Of a stretch of DNA of 64,000 nucleotides, positions 35,862 to 45,271 are shown piece by piece. The notes under the pieces were generated by a model, which was not told the DNA's origin, ran no database searches, and saw only the letters and a list, made by a program, of their open reading frames with translations. The DNA is taken from assembly GCA_965242845.1 (NCBI GenBank), contig CBDETC010000002.1, forward strand, positions 496,001 through 560,000, given 5' to 3'. Origin of the DNA: RHLJ01 sp965242845 (GTDB taxonomy: Bacteria > Bacteroidota > Rhodothermia > Balneolales > Balneolaceae). Both the position numbers and the translations under genes were made by a program. Position 1 is the stretch's first letter. Every line of letters starts with the position of its first letter.

Positions 35862-36811
35862 TACCCAGCCTTGGCTCTTTCCCTCTCTACCCTTGAGTAA
35901 AGGGTAATATTCTTATCCGTGAAGAAACGAATTAAGAGTTTAGACCAGGAAGTATGATAATAGAGAGTATCATAAAACTCGGGAGCTGTCTTTCTAAGTT
36001 TCGCTAAATTATTCCACGGAATTCCAGGAAAATCATGGTGCTCATTGTGATGCCCAATGTTGAACGTGATGTTATTGAGCCACCCGTAGTAGGAATATGT
36101 TTCCTGGTTCTCATGTACTACATAGTGCTCTTGTATCCATCTGGCTCCTACAGGGTGTAATCCCAGCCCAAAAACGAAAGAAAGAAACAGATACATAAAT
36201 GCATAAGGACCCATGAAATAAATAATCGCCAAATCAAAAATTAGCACTGCTGCAATATTGATATAGGTCCACTTATTTACATACTGTAGGCTATTCCTTC
36301 TAAGTGGTCGTAGCGCAATTGCAAGTGGCTGAAGAAGCATCCATAAAATCTTTCCAAATGGAGTATGCTCTATCAATTTTGCTTCCCACCTTAGCGGTAA
36401 ATCGAAGTCCATTTCATATTCGCCCTGATGAGAATGATGCTTCAAATGCGCTACCGAAAAAATTACATAACTGGGAGTACATGAAGTCAAATTCCCCAAA
36501 ATACCCGTAAGTATATTCGCTGTTTTATTTTTAAAAACCAGGTGGTGAGAACACTCATGTTTTAGGCAAAAAAGATTATGAGCGAAAAAGGCACCTATAA
36601 ACCAGGAAACAGCAAGAACCCACCAGATAGATGCATCCTTTAATAAATAGGCGATTCCGAGCTGGCTCGCCATTAAAAAGATAATCCACCAAAAAGTAGC
36701 CGGGTTTCTACCAAAAAGTTTCTTCACTTCGGGATGTGCTTCAAGAATTGCACGCCTTCGCTCTACATGTGGGTCGCCCGTATCTACAATAATATTTTTT
36801 GTCTCTGCCAT
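35858..36811 (-). CDS. Fatty acid desaturase closely resembling sphingolipid delta-4 desaturase (DEGS1 type)
   Basis: 317 residues, about the length of human DEGS1. All three His boxes are present: HECSHH (85-90), HLKHH (122-126) and HNEHH (255-259), the diiron site of membrane desaturases. Beyond these, the DEGS1-type N-terminus is recognisable (DPHVERRRAILEAHPEVKKL). LGLHPVGARWIQEHY, ETYSYYGWLNNITFNIG and HHDFPGIPWNNL also match what I recall of DEGS1 segments. Such enzymes introduce the 4,5-trans double bond into dihydroceramide. Whether this bacterium makes ceramide-type or sulfonolipid substrates is not shown. It may instead act on another acyl lipid. It converges on and overlaps the Omp85 gene by 4 bp. 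Confidence 0.75.
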   Translation of the reverse strand: MAETKNIIVDTGDPHVERRRAILEAHPEVKKLFGRNPATFWWIIFLMASQLGIAYLLKDASIWWVLAVSWFIGAFFAHNLFCLKHECSHHLVFKNKTANILTGILGNLTSCTPSYVIFSVAHLKHHSHQGEYEMDFDLPLRWEAKLIEHTPFGKILWMLLQPLAIALRPLRRNSLQYVNKWTYINIAAVLIFDLAIIYFMGPYAFMYLFLSFVFGLGLHPVGARWIQEHYVVHENQETYSYYGWLNNITFNIGHHNEHHDFPGIPWNNLAKLRKTAPEFYDTLYYHTSWSKLLIRFFTDKNITLYSRVERERAKAGY

Positions 36812-36938
36812 TGGTACGTCTCTTTTGAATACGAAGAAATATAAGATAATTAGCAGAGTATCCCATGCTCAAAACTAAGTACTACTGACTTATTATCCAT
36901 GCTTTTTCGTTCAATACTTAGAAATTCGGTTATTTGAT

Positions 36939-38108
36939 TTAGCTACCTGTGGAGCTTAAAAACCCTTTATTTCGGAAAATGATTTCTTTCGAATTCTCTT
37001 TTAACAAATCGGCCGCATCCAGAAGCATAACTTCTGTAGGAGGAAAGGCAACCATTTCTTCTCCAATCATCCGTTTTGATTCCTCAGTAAGAGCCCTTTC
37101 ATCCCCAGAATAAGAACCGGAGAAATGCTCGAACAAACTAGTCACAGAAATACTTTCGGTTTTCACAAGTTGGTCGGTTCGTAAATCAACATAGTCGATA
37201 GAGCCGGCAACCACCCCTTCTTTCCATTGCCTGGTTTCAGTTACTTCGGCAGTAACCGTAATCATATTGGGCTCTCGAATATCATTACCTAAAGAATCCT
37301 TTTTTACATTACCTCTTTCGTCCAGCACATATTTCATTCCATCCTGGATCTCTTTCGATTCTGTTTTAGTCTTTCGATCTACCCGTTCTGCTGATACTGC
37401 AATCTCTTTTATATCAAGCACGATGAAATAATCGTAATCGATGTTTTCATCTTCATAAACACTATATCGAATCCACTGACCATTCAGATCTGATAAAGCT
37501 ATCTTCCTTAATTCTTCATCAAATCGCTCTGGCAGTAACACTTCCGAACTATTCTCTATGACATATAGTACCTGATTAGTGCCAAGAAACCGCGCTTCCT
37601 CAATTTTTGAATCTACATCTTTATAGTCATCATAAAGAGTTCTAACCCTGTCAAACTCATAATAAGCCAACCTTCCACTTTCCCGATCCCCCCTGGATAA
37701 ATACTCCAACCCACTTTGATAGGAAACCTCAGCTGCCTGCTCTTTTGAAGCAATTAACTCGTCATCGTAATCTACAATCTCGAATTGACTGAGGAGTTGA
37801 GAAGGAAGCGTTTTGACCCGATCCTGTCGGTTATCTAGTCTTTGATAAAGGGAATAAATCTCCACATAATTTTCAGCCCTCCCCTCTTTTTCCAGAAAAG
37901 ATATTTGCTCAAGATCGAAACCGTTTGCTTTGGAATAGGCTTCTTTTAATACATAAAGCTCTTTTTCCTTACCCGGTTTCTTTTTCAGCTTTTTTATCGA
38001 CTTGTTTATCGCTTTGTCGTATTGCCCACGCTGTAACAACTTTTCAGATGATGCACACCCTAATAGAAGAGTAGCGGATAGCATCAGAATACCAGTAAAT
38101 CGTAACAT
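36939..38108 (-). CDS. Lipoprotein with TPR-like N-terminal region
   Basis: 389 residues from the ATG at 38108. That start is chosen because MLRFTGILMLSATLLLGC is a good lipoprotein signal with the lipobox LLLGC, whereas an upstream ATG (38177) adds a non-signal stretch of 23 residues. After the lipidated Cys the sequence continues ASSEKLLQRGQYDKAINKSI, helical TPR-like repeats, then a mixed alpha/beta region and VDLRTDQLVKTESISVTSLF. It should be anchored in the outer membrane or periplasm. The function is not recognised. It lies between the desaturase and uppP. Confidence 0.6.
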   Translation of the reverse strand: MLRFTGILMLSATLLLGCASSEKLLQRGQYDKAINKSIKKLKKKPGKEKELYVLKEAYSKANGFDLEQISFLEKEGRAENYVEIYSLYQRLDNRQDRVKTLPSQLLSQFEIVDYDDELIASKEQAAEVSYQSGLEYLSRGDRESGRLAYYEFDRVRTLYDDYKDVDSKIEEARFLGTNQVLYVIENSSEVLLPERFDEELRKIALSDLNGQWIRYSVYEDENIDYDYFIVLDIKEIAVSAERVDRKTKTESKEIQDGMKYVLDERGNVKKDSLGNDIREPNMITVTAEVTETRQWKEGVVAGSIDYVDLRTDQLVKTESISVTSLFEHFSGSYSGDERALTEESKRMIGEEMVAFPPTEVMLLDAADLLKENSKEIIFRNKGFLSSTGS

Positions 38109-38223
38109 CAAGAAGTGATAGTTAGTTGCAAATTTTCCTGCAAAGTAATAATCAGAAGGCAAAAATGTATCACTCAATAAAGAATGATAGAACTGTGTTT
38201 AATCGCTAACTCTGAGCAGAACA

Positions 38224-39036
38224 CTAACCCATCAAGAAAAAATAGATAAGTCCTACTCCACCAACTAACCAGCAGTAATAAGCGAAATAATGAAAGCCCT
38301 TCTTCTTCAGAATAATGATAAGGTATTTCAATGCGAAGTAACCTGAAATGAATGAAGTAAAGAATCCTACCAAAAGACTCATAACCTGAGCATCCGAAAT
38401 CCCAACTTCCGCTACTTCTCTTAGCTGAAGTATCATGGCTCCTGCAATTACAGGAATTACCATCAGGAATGAAAAGTTTGCGGCCTCTTCTCTTTTTATC
38501 CCCAGATAAAGAGCTGTAGAAATTGTTGATCCTGACCTACTAATGCCCGGTAGCATAGCAAATGATTGTGCAATACCAATCAGGATACTTTTTCCCATTG
38601 TAATTTCGCCTTCAGGGTCCTTGGCGAATTTAGTTAGGAACAAAATAACCCCGGTCACCATCAGCATTATGCAAACTAATAAGGGGCTCATAAAAATATC
38701 TTCGATATAATCCTTCAATGTGAACCCAACAATAAGAGCAGGAATCATACTAACGAGTATGAATAAGAGAATGCGTACCTGAGGGTCATCTTTTTTTGAT
38801 GCAGGAGCTCCTAAAAATCCAAGCCCGGCTTTCGTGAGGTCAAATAATTCTTTCTTGTAGTAAATCAGAATACTGCACAGCGTTCCAAAATGAACGACAA
38901 CTTCAAATGTAATTCCGACTTCTGTATCTGCTCCCAGAAAAAACCTACCTAAAGCTAAATGACCGGAACTACTGATTGGCAAGAACTCTGTAAGTCCCTG
39001 AATAAGCCCCATTAAAAAAGATTGTAAAATGTCCAT
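38224..39036 (-). CDS. uppP: Undecaprenyl-diphosphatase
   Basis: 270 residues with about eight membrane helices. UppP recycles undecaprenyl diphosphate to the monophosphate carrier used for peptidoglycan and other envelope polymers. The two active-site regions are present: LTEFLPISSSGHLALG near residues 15-30 and MLPGISRSGSTISTALYLG near residues 160-180. It is 115 bp downstream of the lipoprotein gene start on the same strand, and its own start is 96 bp from the divergent moxR-type gene, so the gap there probably holds both promoters. Confidence 0.92.
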   Translation of the reverse strand: MDILQSFLMGLIQGLTEFLPISSSGHLALGRFFLGADTEVGITFEVVVHFGTLCSILIYYKKELFDLTKAGLGFLGAPASKKDDPQVRILLFILVSMIPALIVGFTLKDYIEDIFMSPLLVCIMLMVTGVILFLTKFAKDPEGEITMGKSILIGIAQSFAMLPGISRSGSTISTALYLGIKREEAANFSFLMVIPVIAGAMILQLREVAEVGISDAQVMSLLVGFFTSFISGYFALKYLIIILKKKGFHYFAYYCWLVGGVGLIYFFLMG

Positions 39037-39132
39037 GTGAAAAATTAGTCAAACCTTATATTTGGCGGGTATTTTTTAAAGAAAGAGAAATTACGTATCT
39101 CACAACCAAATAAAACTTTTGATTTTAAATAA

Positions 39133-40134
39133 ATGAGTGAAGCAACACTGGACATGAATGCGTTGACGGAAAAAATCGAAACGCATAGTGCTTTTATCGA
39201 GGACATTAAAAGAGAATTAGATAAGGTCATTATCGGGCAAAGTTATATGATTGACCGGCTTTTAGTCGGGTTATTGACAAATGGCCACGTACTCTTAGAA
39301 GGAGTTCCCGGATTAGCAAAAACGTTAACGGTTTCCTCTCTAGCTACAGTAATACATACTGATTTTCAGCGTATCCAGTTCACCCCCGATTTACTACCAG
39401 CGGATTTAATAGGTACACTCATCTACAATCAAAAAGAGGGCGATTTTTTCGTTAAAAAGGGACCTATTTTTGCAAATATTATCCTGGCTGACGAGATTAA
39501 CCGTTCACCTGCAAAAGTACAAAGTGCCTTGCTTGAGGCCATGCAAGAAAAGCAGGTTACTATTGGTGAATCTACTTTTAAACTAGATGAACCCTTCCTC
39601 GTTCTCGCAACTCAAAACCCTGTTGAGCAGGAAGGAACATATCCTCTCCCTGAAGCTCAGGTTGATCGATTTATGCTAAAACTCAAGATTGATTACCCTA
39701 CTGAGCATGAAGAATTAGAGATCATGAGGAGAATGGCTAGAACTGGTCCAAAAACTACCCTTGCTCCAGTTGTTGATCCAAAAACTATTTTACAGGCCCG
39801 CTCCATTGTAAATGAAATTTACATGGACGAAAAGGTTGAAAAATATATCGTTGATTTAGTATTTGCGACCAGAAAACCTAAGAACTTTGGCTTAGACGAT
39901 TTAGCTGATTTAATAGGTTTTGGGGCTTCTCCTAGGGCTACAATTAATTTAAACTTAGCGGCCAGAGCACAAGCGTTTATGGAGCACAGAGCTTATGTGA
40001 CTCCTGAAGATGTTCGGGTTATCGCTATGGATGTTTTACGACATAGAATAATCCCCACTTTTGAAGCTGAAGCAGAAGATATTTCTTCAGAAGATATTGT
40101 AGAAAAAATTATGCAAAACGTTCAAGTACCGTAA
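39133..40134 (+). CDS. MoxR-family AAA ATPase (solitary copy)
   Basis: 333 residues, the usual length. The Walker A motif GVPGLAKT is at 57-64, followed by DLIGTLIYNQ, Walker B (IILADEINRSP), the sensor region VLATQNPVEQEGTYPLPEAQ and DRFML. MoxR proteins act as chaperones that activate or assemble metal-enzyme or surface complexes and usually sit with DUF58 and VWA genes. This copy has none of these nearby; a small unknown gene follows. A second MoxR-type gene starts at 63820 inside such a cluster. Confidence 0.9.
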   Translation: MSEATLDMNALTEKIETHSAFIEDIKRELDKVIIGQSYMIDRLLVGLLTNGHVLLEGVPGLAKTLTVSSLATVIHTDFQRIQFTPDLLPADLIGTLIYNQKEGDFFVKKGPIFANIILADEINRSPAKVQSALLEAMQEKQVTIGESTFKLDEPFLVLATQNPVEQEGTYPLPEAQVDRFMLKLKIDYPTEHEELEIMRRMARTGPKTTLAPVVDPKTILQARSIVNEIYMDEKVEKYIVDLVFATRKPKNFGLDDLADLIGFGASPRATINLNLAARAQAFMEHRAYVTPEDVRVIAMDVLRHRIIPTFEAEAEDISSEDIVEKIMQNVQVP

Positions 40135-40206
40135 ACATTTGCTATTGCTTTTCATAGTGAGAAATACCTTTATTTATTTAGTACTCCCAACTAAGTTTCG
40201 AATACT

Positions 40207-40455
40207 ATGAAGATAAAAATGGTTTCTCGAAATGACATTTCGAGTTCCAGAAAACGCAACTCTAAATTCGCTCCCCTTCTGGATGCATTAGGAAAGTTAA
40301 AGCCTGGGGGAGATGCAATTATGGTTAAGTATACAAATGAGAAGGAATTGAGTTCTGCTAGAAATATTATATATGCCTTTAACAGAGAGCATAATGTAAA
40401 AGTAAAGAGTAAAAAAGATTCAGTTAATAAAACGGTGTATTTCTTTTTGAAATAG
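40207..40455 (+). CDS. Small basic hypothetical protein
   Basis: 82 residues, rich in Lys, Arg and Ser (RNDISSSRKRNSKFAPLLDALGKLKPGG). It has a possible mixed alpha/beta fold and ends VNKTVYFFLK. There is no signal peptide or membrane helix. It starts 72 bp after the MoxR gene and ends in front of a strong bidirectional terminator, so it may be the last gene of that transcript. No family is recognised. The basic N-terminus could bind nucleic acid, but nothing more can be said. Confidence 0.5.
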   Translation: MKIKMVSRNDISSSRKRNSKFAPLLDALGKLKPGGDAIMVKYTNEKELSSARNIIYAFNREHNVKVKSKKDSVNKTVYFFLK

Positions 40456-40474
40456 ATTACTCAATTAAATAAAA

Positions 40475-40505
40475 AAACCCCGGCATTCTACGAATACCGG
40501 GGTTT
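40475..40505. terminator. Bidirectional terminator
   Basis: The stem aaaccccggcatt pairs with aataccggggttt (one wobble) around a 5-base loop, with A- and T-runs on both sides. It serves the plus-strand small gene and the minus-strand rpsA transcript, whose stop is about 60 bases to its right. Confidence 0.85.
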
Positions 40506-40565
40506 ATTTTTATAAAGAAGATTTTCTTTACTTGCCCAGTCCTAAAACCAGACTTTCAGTAAAAC

Positions 40566-42620
40566 TTATTCTTCAGAAGAATCAGACTTTGACCCTTTAG
40601 CTGCCGCAGCTTTTTCTTCAGCTTCCATCTTTTCTTTAAGTGCCGCTAATCCTGACATTTCACCAAGAGTAGGTGCACCTGTTTCGATGTTTGCAGCTTC
40701 ATCTGCTTTCTTCTTTGCATTCTTTGCTTTCTTCTGATCTGAATCCAGCTGGCTTAAATCAATAGACTTATTAGCTTCATCAAATTTGAAGATATATGCC
40801 TCTACTTTGTCGCCCTCTTTGAACTCTGGCTCAACAGCTTTAGTCATATTTAGGAATGCTTCAACGCCAAGAGAAAGTTTTACAAAAGCACCACGATCAG
40901 TAACTTTTACTACCTCTCCTTCTACTTCAGTTCCTGGAGTGTACTCTTTCGCATAAGTTACCCAAGGATTCTCCAATACTTGCTTATGGCCCAGCGTGAT
41001 TCTTCTGTTATCGAAGTCAACGCCAAGAATAACTACATCAATTTCCTGGTCTTTGCTTACCACTTCATTTGGATGCTCAACCTTATCTTCCCAACTCAAG
41101 TCAGAAACGTGAATCAAGCCATCAATACCAGGCTCTAGTTCTACGAATACACCGAAGTTGGTAAGGTTTCTAACGAATCCTTTGTGCTTAGAACCAATTG
41201 GGAATCTATCAAGAATGTCAGCCCATGGATCTTTAGTAAGTTGCTTAACACCTAGAGAAATCTTTTTCTCTTCCTCACTGATGTTCAGAACGATACACTC
41301 AACAACATCATCCTTCTCAACAAGCTGAGATGGGTGTTTGATGTTTTGTGTCCATGACATTTCTGAGATGTGAATCAAACCTTCAACACCTTTTTCCAAT
41401 TCGATGAAAGCACCATAGTCTGCAATAGAAACAACACGGCCCTGAACTTTCATGCCTTCAGGATACTTGTTATGAATCTCTTCCCATGGGTGTGGCTGAA
41501 GTTGCTTAAGACCAAGAGATACTCTCTTACTTCTTTCATCAAAATCGATAACAGCAACGTTCATACGCTGATCAAGCTGTACGATTTCGCTTGGGTTGTC
41601 AACACGTCCCCAAGACAAGTCAGTAATGTGAAGAAGACCATCAACACCACCAAGATCGATAAATACACCGAAATCAGTAATGTTTTTAACAGCACCTTCT
41701 AGTACCTGACCAGATTCGATAGTATCAAGAATTTGCTCTCTTTGCTCCTCAAGGTCACTTTCAATAAGTGCTCTGTGAGAAACAACCACGTTTTCTGCTG
41801 CCATGTTTAATTTAACAACAGCGAACTCCATAGTTTTGCTTACATAAGCATCAAAGTCGCGAACAGGACGAACATCGATTTGAGATCCAGGAAGGAATGC
41901 ATCGATACCAAAAAGATCAACAACCATTCCACCTTTAATTCTTCTCTTAATAAGTCCTTCAACCACTTCTTGTGATTCGTGAGCAGCTTCAATTTTTTCC
42001 CAGGCCTGGAGGATGTCTGCCTTTCTACGGGAAAGAATTAGCTGTCCTTCTTTGTCTTCAACGCGATCAAGGAATACATCTACCTCATCGCCTGCCCCCA
42101 TGTTCTCCAAAATGGACGAAGGGAATTCGTTAACTGCAATAATACCTTCAGATTTAAATCCGATGTCTATTACAACATATTTTTCGTCAATAGAAACTAC
42201 ACGCCCGGTAACAATTTCTTTTTCCTCGATCTCATTAAGCGTATTCTCATACATACCCATAAGCTGGTTGTACTCATCAGCAGTATACTCATCAGATGGG
42301 CTATCTAGTTGATCGAAGGTGTATGTTTCTCCTTCTACCTCTCCAGTAAACACATGAGTAAGTGTTTCTTCGGTATCAGTTGCTTCTTCCTGAGCAGCTT
42401 CTTCTGCTTCAGCTGAAACCTCTTCAGTCACTTCTTCTTCGGTTTCTTCTACTTCGGCAACTTCTTCTACAATTTCTTCGGTGGGCTCTTCTGCAGTTTC
42501 AACTTCAGCTGTTTCTTCTACAGCTTCGGTATCTACAGTCTCAGTAGTTGTTTCTTCAGCAACTTCCGGAGTTGCTACTTCTTCTTGTTCGGTTTGTTCG
42601 TTCTTTACGTCTTCTGACAT
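40566..42620 (-). CDS. rpsA: 30S ribosomal protein S1 with long acidic N-terminal extension
   Basis: 684 residues, an mRNA-binding ribosomal protein. Six S1 (OB-fold) domains are visible at about 135-210, 220-290, 310-380, 395-465, 480-555 and 565-635. They carry recurring motifs such as GVFIDLGGVDGLLHITDLSW, GAFIELEKGVEGLIHISEMSW and GVFVELEPGIDGLIHVSDLSW. The first 100 residues are an acidic, low-complexity stretch rich in Glu, Thr and Val (EVEETEEEVTEEVSAEAEEA), unlike E. coli S1. The C-terminal tail is Lys/Ala/Glu-rich. It precedes cmk upstream in the usual cmk-rpsA neighbourhood, 67 bp apart. Confidence 0.93.
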   Translation of the reverse strand: MSEDVKNEQTEQEEVATPEVAEETTTETVDTEAVEETAEVETAEEPTEEIVEEVAEVEETEEEVTEEVSAEAEEAAQEEATDTEETLTHVFTGEVEGETYTFDQLDSPSDEYTADEYNQLMGMYENTLNEIEEKEIVTGRVVSIDEKYVVIDIGFKSEGIIAVNEFPSSILENMGAGDEVDVFLDRVEDKEGQLILSRRKADILQAWEKIEAAHESQEVVEGLIKRRIKGGMVVDLFGIDAFLPGSQIDVRPVRDFDAYVSKTMEFAVVKLNMAAENVVVSHRALIESDLEEQREQILDTIESGQVLEGAVKNITDFGVFIDLGGVDGLLHITDLSWGRVDNPSEIVQLDQRMNVAVIDFDERSKRVSLGLKQLQPHPWEEIHNKYPEGMKVQGRVVSIADYGAFIELEKGVEGLIHISEMSWTQNIKHPSQLVEKDDVVECIVLNISEEEKKISLGVKQLTKDPWADILDRFPIGSKHKGFVRNLTNFGVFVELEPGIDGLIHVSDLSWEDKVEHPNEVVSKDQEIDVVILGVDFDNRRITLGHKQVLENPWVTYAKEYTPGTEVEGEVVKVTDRGAFVKLSLGVEAFLNMTKAVEPEFKEGDKVEAYIFKFDEANKSIDLSQLDSDQKKAKNAKKKADEAANIETGAPTLGEMSGLAALKEKMEAEEKAAAAKGSKSDSSEE

Positions 42621-42687
42621 AATATCTATTTGTTAATGTTTTACCGCTCATTCGACTTTCGAATAAGGGCTAGAGTTAATGTTTCAG

Positions 42688-43344
42688 TTATGAAGCGATC
42701 AGGGTTTTAATCTTTTCGCAGATTATTGATACCTGCTCCTCAAAAGAGAGTGCAGAAGTATCAATTTCGATGGCATCATCCGCTTTTTTTAACGGATCAG
42801 CACTTCTGGAGGAATCAATCTCATCTCGTTCTGTGATGTTTTGCTTTACTTCATCTAACGTGGTTTCTGTTCCACTTTTTTGAAGTTCAGCTAATCTGCG
42901 TTTTGCTCGTGTCTCCAAATCGGCTACCATAAAAAACTTTAAAGCAGCATCTGGAAAAACTGCGGTTCCTAAATCACGGCCATCTGCTATAAAAACATCT
43001 TCCAGAACAGCCTTTCTCATTAAGGCATTCGTGAAGGCTCTTACTTCAGAAATCGCAGCTACTTCACTTACATGAGCAGTTACTTCCAAAGAGCGTATCT
43101 CTTCGGACACATCTTTTTGATCAACAAAACAATAGAACTTTCTTTCTTTATAAAAGAATGAGATTTTATTTTCTTTCAGGAGTTCAAAGAACAAGGATAT
43201 ATTCTTTTCTGCCTTCAGGTAAAGAAGAGTTGCAGCGCGGTATAAAGCTCCGGAATCCAGAAATTGGATTTGAAGTTGCTCGGCAACTGCACGAGCAGTA
43301 GAACTTTTACCTGACCCTGCGGGCCCATCTATTACCACTATCAT
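42688..43344 (-). CDS. cmk: Cytidylate kinase
   Basis: 218 residues. Cmk phosphorylates CMP and dCMP to their diphosphates. The P-loop GPAGSGKS is at residues 7-14; the NMP-binding region and the lid with DGRDLGTAVFPDAALKFF and the arginine-rich ETRAKRRLAELQ are in place. It sits directly upstream of rpsA on the same strand, a widely conserved pairing, and is divergent from rpsT (124 bp gap). Confidence 0.93.
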   Translation of the reverse strand: MIVVIDGPAGSGKSSTARAVAEQLQIQFLDSGALYRAATLLYLKAEKNISLFFELLKENKISFFYKERKFYCFVDQKDVSEEIRSLEVTAHVSEVAAISEVRAFTNALMRKAVLEDVFIADGRDLGTAVFPDAALKFFMVADLETRAKRRLAELQKSGTETTLDEVKQNITERDEIDSSRSADPLKKADDAIEIDTSALSFEEQVSIICEKIKTLIAS

Positions 43345-43467
43345 AACAGAACAGCTAAATTAAGTTTATTCCCTTAATTATTCAATCATTTCTTGTATAA
43401 GATTTGAGGAAGCCTTAATTTTGGAGTCTTCGAAAAAATCGAACGAATTAACTTGTGAAAAGAATTC

Positions 43468-43719
43468 ATGTCACGAAATAAATCTGCAATAAAACGTACT
43501 CGACAGAACATTAAGCGGAATGAGCATAACAAAACCCGCCGTTCAAAAATGAGAACGTTGATCAAAAAAGTTTTTGATACTTCTGATAAGGCTCAGGCTG
43601 AAACTGCACTTAAAGAAGCTACCTCTTTTATCGATCGTATGAGTGTTAAAGGAGTGGTTCATAAAAATAATGCAGCACGCAAAAAAGCCCGCCTAACCAA
43701 GTACGTAAACAACCTATAA
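43468..43719 (+). CDS. rpsT: 30S ribosomal protein S20
   Basis: 83 residues, the usual size. It is basic and helical (SRNKSAIKRTRQNIKRNEHN, then RRSKMRTLIKKVF and a C-terminal HKNNAARKKARLTKYVNNL), as S20 proteins are. It binds 16S rRNA early in assembly. It is 11 bp upstream of gpmI on the same strand, so the two may be co-transcribed. Confidence 0.95.
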   Translation: MSRNKSAIKRTRQNIKRNEHNKTRRSKMRTLIKKVFDTSDKAQAETALKEATSFIDRMSVKGVVHKNNAARKKARLTKYVNNL

Positions 43720-43730
43720 GTTTTTCAACA

Positions 43731-45251
43731 ATGTCCGAGCCCAAGTCTAAAGCCTTACTTGTAATTTTAGATGGGTTCGGAATTGCTGTTGACCCATCTG
43801 TAAGCGCAATTGATAAAGCGCACAATCCTTTTTATAACTCTCTTCTAGAAAAGTATCCTAATTCTCACCTTTCAGCTAGTGGTGAAGATGTAGGTTTGCC
43901 CGAGGGACAATTTGGTAATTCTGAAGTAGGCCATTTAAATATTGGTGCTGGTAGAATTGTATGGCAGGCCTTATCCAGAATTAATAAGGATATTCGTGAA
44001 GGAGGTTTCTTTCAAAACCCTGAACTTTTGTTCGGGATTGAAAGGGCAAAGAAAAAAGACAAAATCCACATTATGGGTCTTTTTTCGGATGGAGGAGTTC
44101 ATAGCCATAATGACCATCTTTTTGCATTACTGAAACTTTGTAAACAGCACGGACTCGACAAAGTATTTGTCCATGCTTTTACGGATGGACGGGATACTGC
44201 CCCAGATTCCGGGAAAAGGTATGCTGAGGAATTTAATGCACAGGCCGAAGAGATAGGGGTTGGAGAGCTGGCCTCCATTGTTGGGAGATATTATGCAATG
44301 GATCGAGACAACCGCTGGGAACGAGTACAACTTGCCTATGATCTGCTTGTAAACGGAACGGGTACAACATTCGGTTCTGCTGCTGAAGCATTTGATGCCT
44401 CTTATAGTAATGAGGTTACCGACGAATTCATTAACCCAGTACTCCTAAATAATTCTCAGAAATCAAGAATTGAACCTGATGATACTGTCATCTTTTATAA
44501 TATCCGGGGAGACCGGGCTCGCGAGATTTCTCGAGCACTAAATGAAGATGGATTCAACGAATTTGAAGTACAAAAACTTGATCTGACCTATATCAATTTT
44601 ACTTCTTACGACGCTACTTTTGATTTTGCGCGAGTTGCCTATCCCCCACAAGAATTAAGAAATACATTAGGTGAATGGGTTAGTAAGCATAATTTGAATC
44701 AATTTAGAATTGCCGAAACGGAAAAGTATCCGCACGTTACATACTTCTTCAATGGAGGAGAAGAAACCCCAAATAATGGAGAGGACCGCCTGGTTATTCC
44801 GAGCCCTAAAGTAGCTACTTATGACCTTCAGCCCGAGATGAGTGCTCCTGAGGTTGGCGACGCCTTAGTCGAACGGTTAGCATCAGAAAAGTATGATCTC
44901 GTTATTCTAAATTTTGCAAACCCAGACATGGTAGGTCATACAGGAGATATGGAGGCGGCAGTAAAAGCAGTTGAGGCTGTAGATATACAACTAAAACGAG
45001 TTATTGAAACCGCTTCATCGCATGGCTATCAATCGTTAATTATCGCTGATCACGGAAATTCCGATCAAATGATTAAAGCAGATGGATCTCCTCATACTGC
45101 TCATACCACGGCACTTGTTCCGGCTATTCTTGTAAATCATGACGGCCCGTCCCAAATGCATCCTGGTATCCTTGCCGACGTGGCTCCGACACTACTTAAA
45201 TTAATGGGACTCTCGCAGCCTGAAGAAATGACAGGCGCCCCTCTTTTCTAA
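43731..45251 (+). CDS. gpmI: 2,3-bisphosphoglycerate-independent phosphoglycerate mutase
   Basis: 506 residues, normal length. GpmI interconverts 3- and 2-phosphoglycerate in glycolysis using two Mn ions. Asp14 (VILDGFG) and catalytic Ser64 (FGNSEVGHLNIG) are in place, as are HAFTDGRDT, YYAMDRDNRWERV and the C-terminal metal residues in NFANPDMVGHTGD and IADHGNSDQM. The end HTTALVPAI is also typical. It is followed by a 134-bp gap and clpC. Confidence 0.95.
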   Translation: MSEPKSKALLVILDGFGIAVDPSVSAIDKAHNPFYNSLLEKYPNSHLSASGEDVGLPEGQFGNSEVGHLNIGAGRIVWQALSRINKDIREGGFFQNPELLFGIERAKKKDKIHIMGLFSDGGVHSHNDHLFALLKLCKQHGLDKVFVHAFTDGRDTAPDSGKRYAEEFNAQAEEIGVGELASIVGRYYAMDRDNRWERVQLAYDLLVNGTGTTFGSAAEAFDASYSNEVTDEFINPVLLNNSQKSRIEPDDTVIFYNIRGDRAREISRALNEDGFNEFEVQKLDLTYINFTSYDATFDFARVAYPPQELRNTLGEWVSKHNLNQFRIAETEKYPHVTYFFNGGEETPNNGEDRLVIPSPKVATYDLQPEMSAPEVGDALVERLASEKYDLVILNFANPDMVGHTGDMEAAVKAVEAVDIQLKRVIETASSHGYQSLIIADHGNSDQMIKADGSPHTAHTTALVPAILVNHDGPSQMHPGILADVAPTLLKLMGLSQPEEMTGAPLF

Positions 45252-45271
45252 TCTTATCTGCACCCATTTTG

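Noticed and set aside
42362..42547. A leucine-rich plus-strand frame inside rpsA
   Set aside because: It is the antisense of the repetitive acidic rpsA extension, so its bias comes from that low-complexity DNA.
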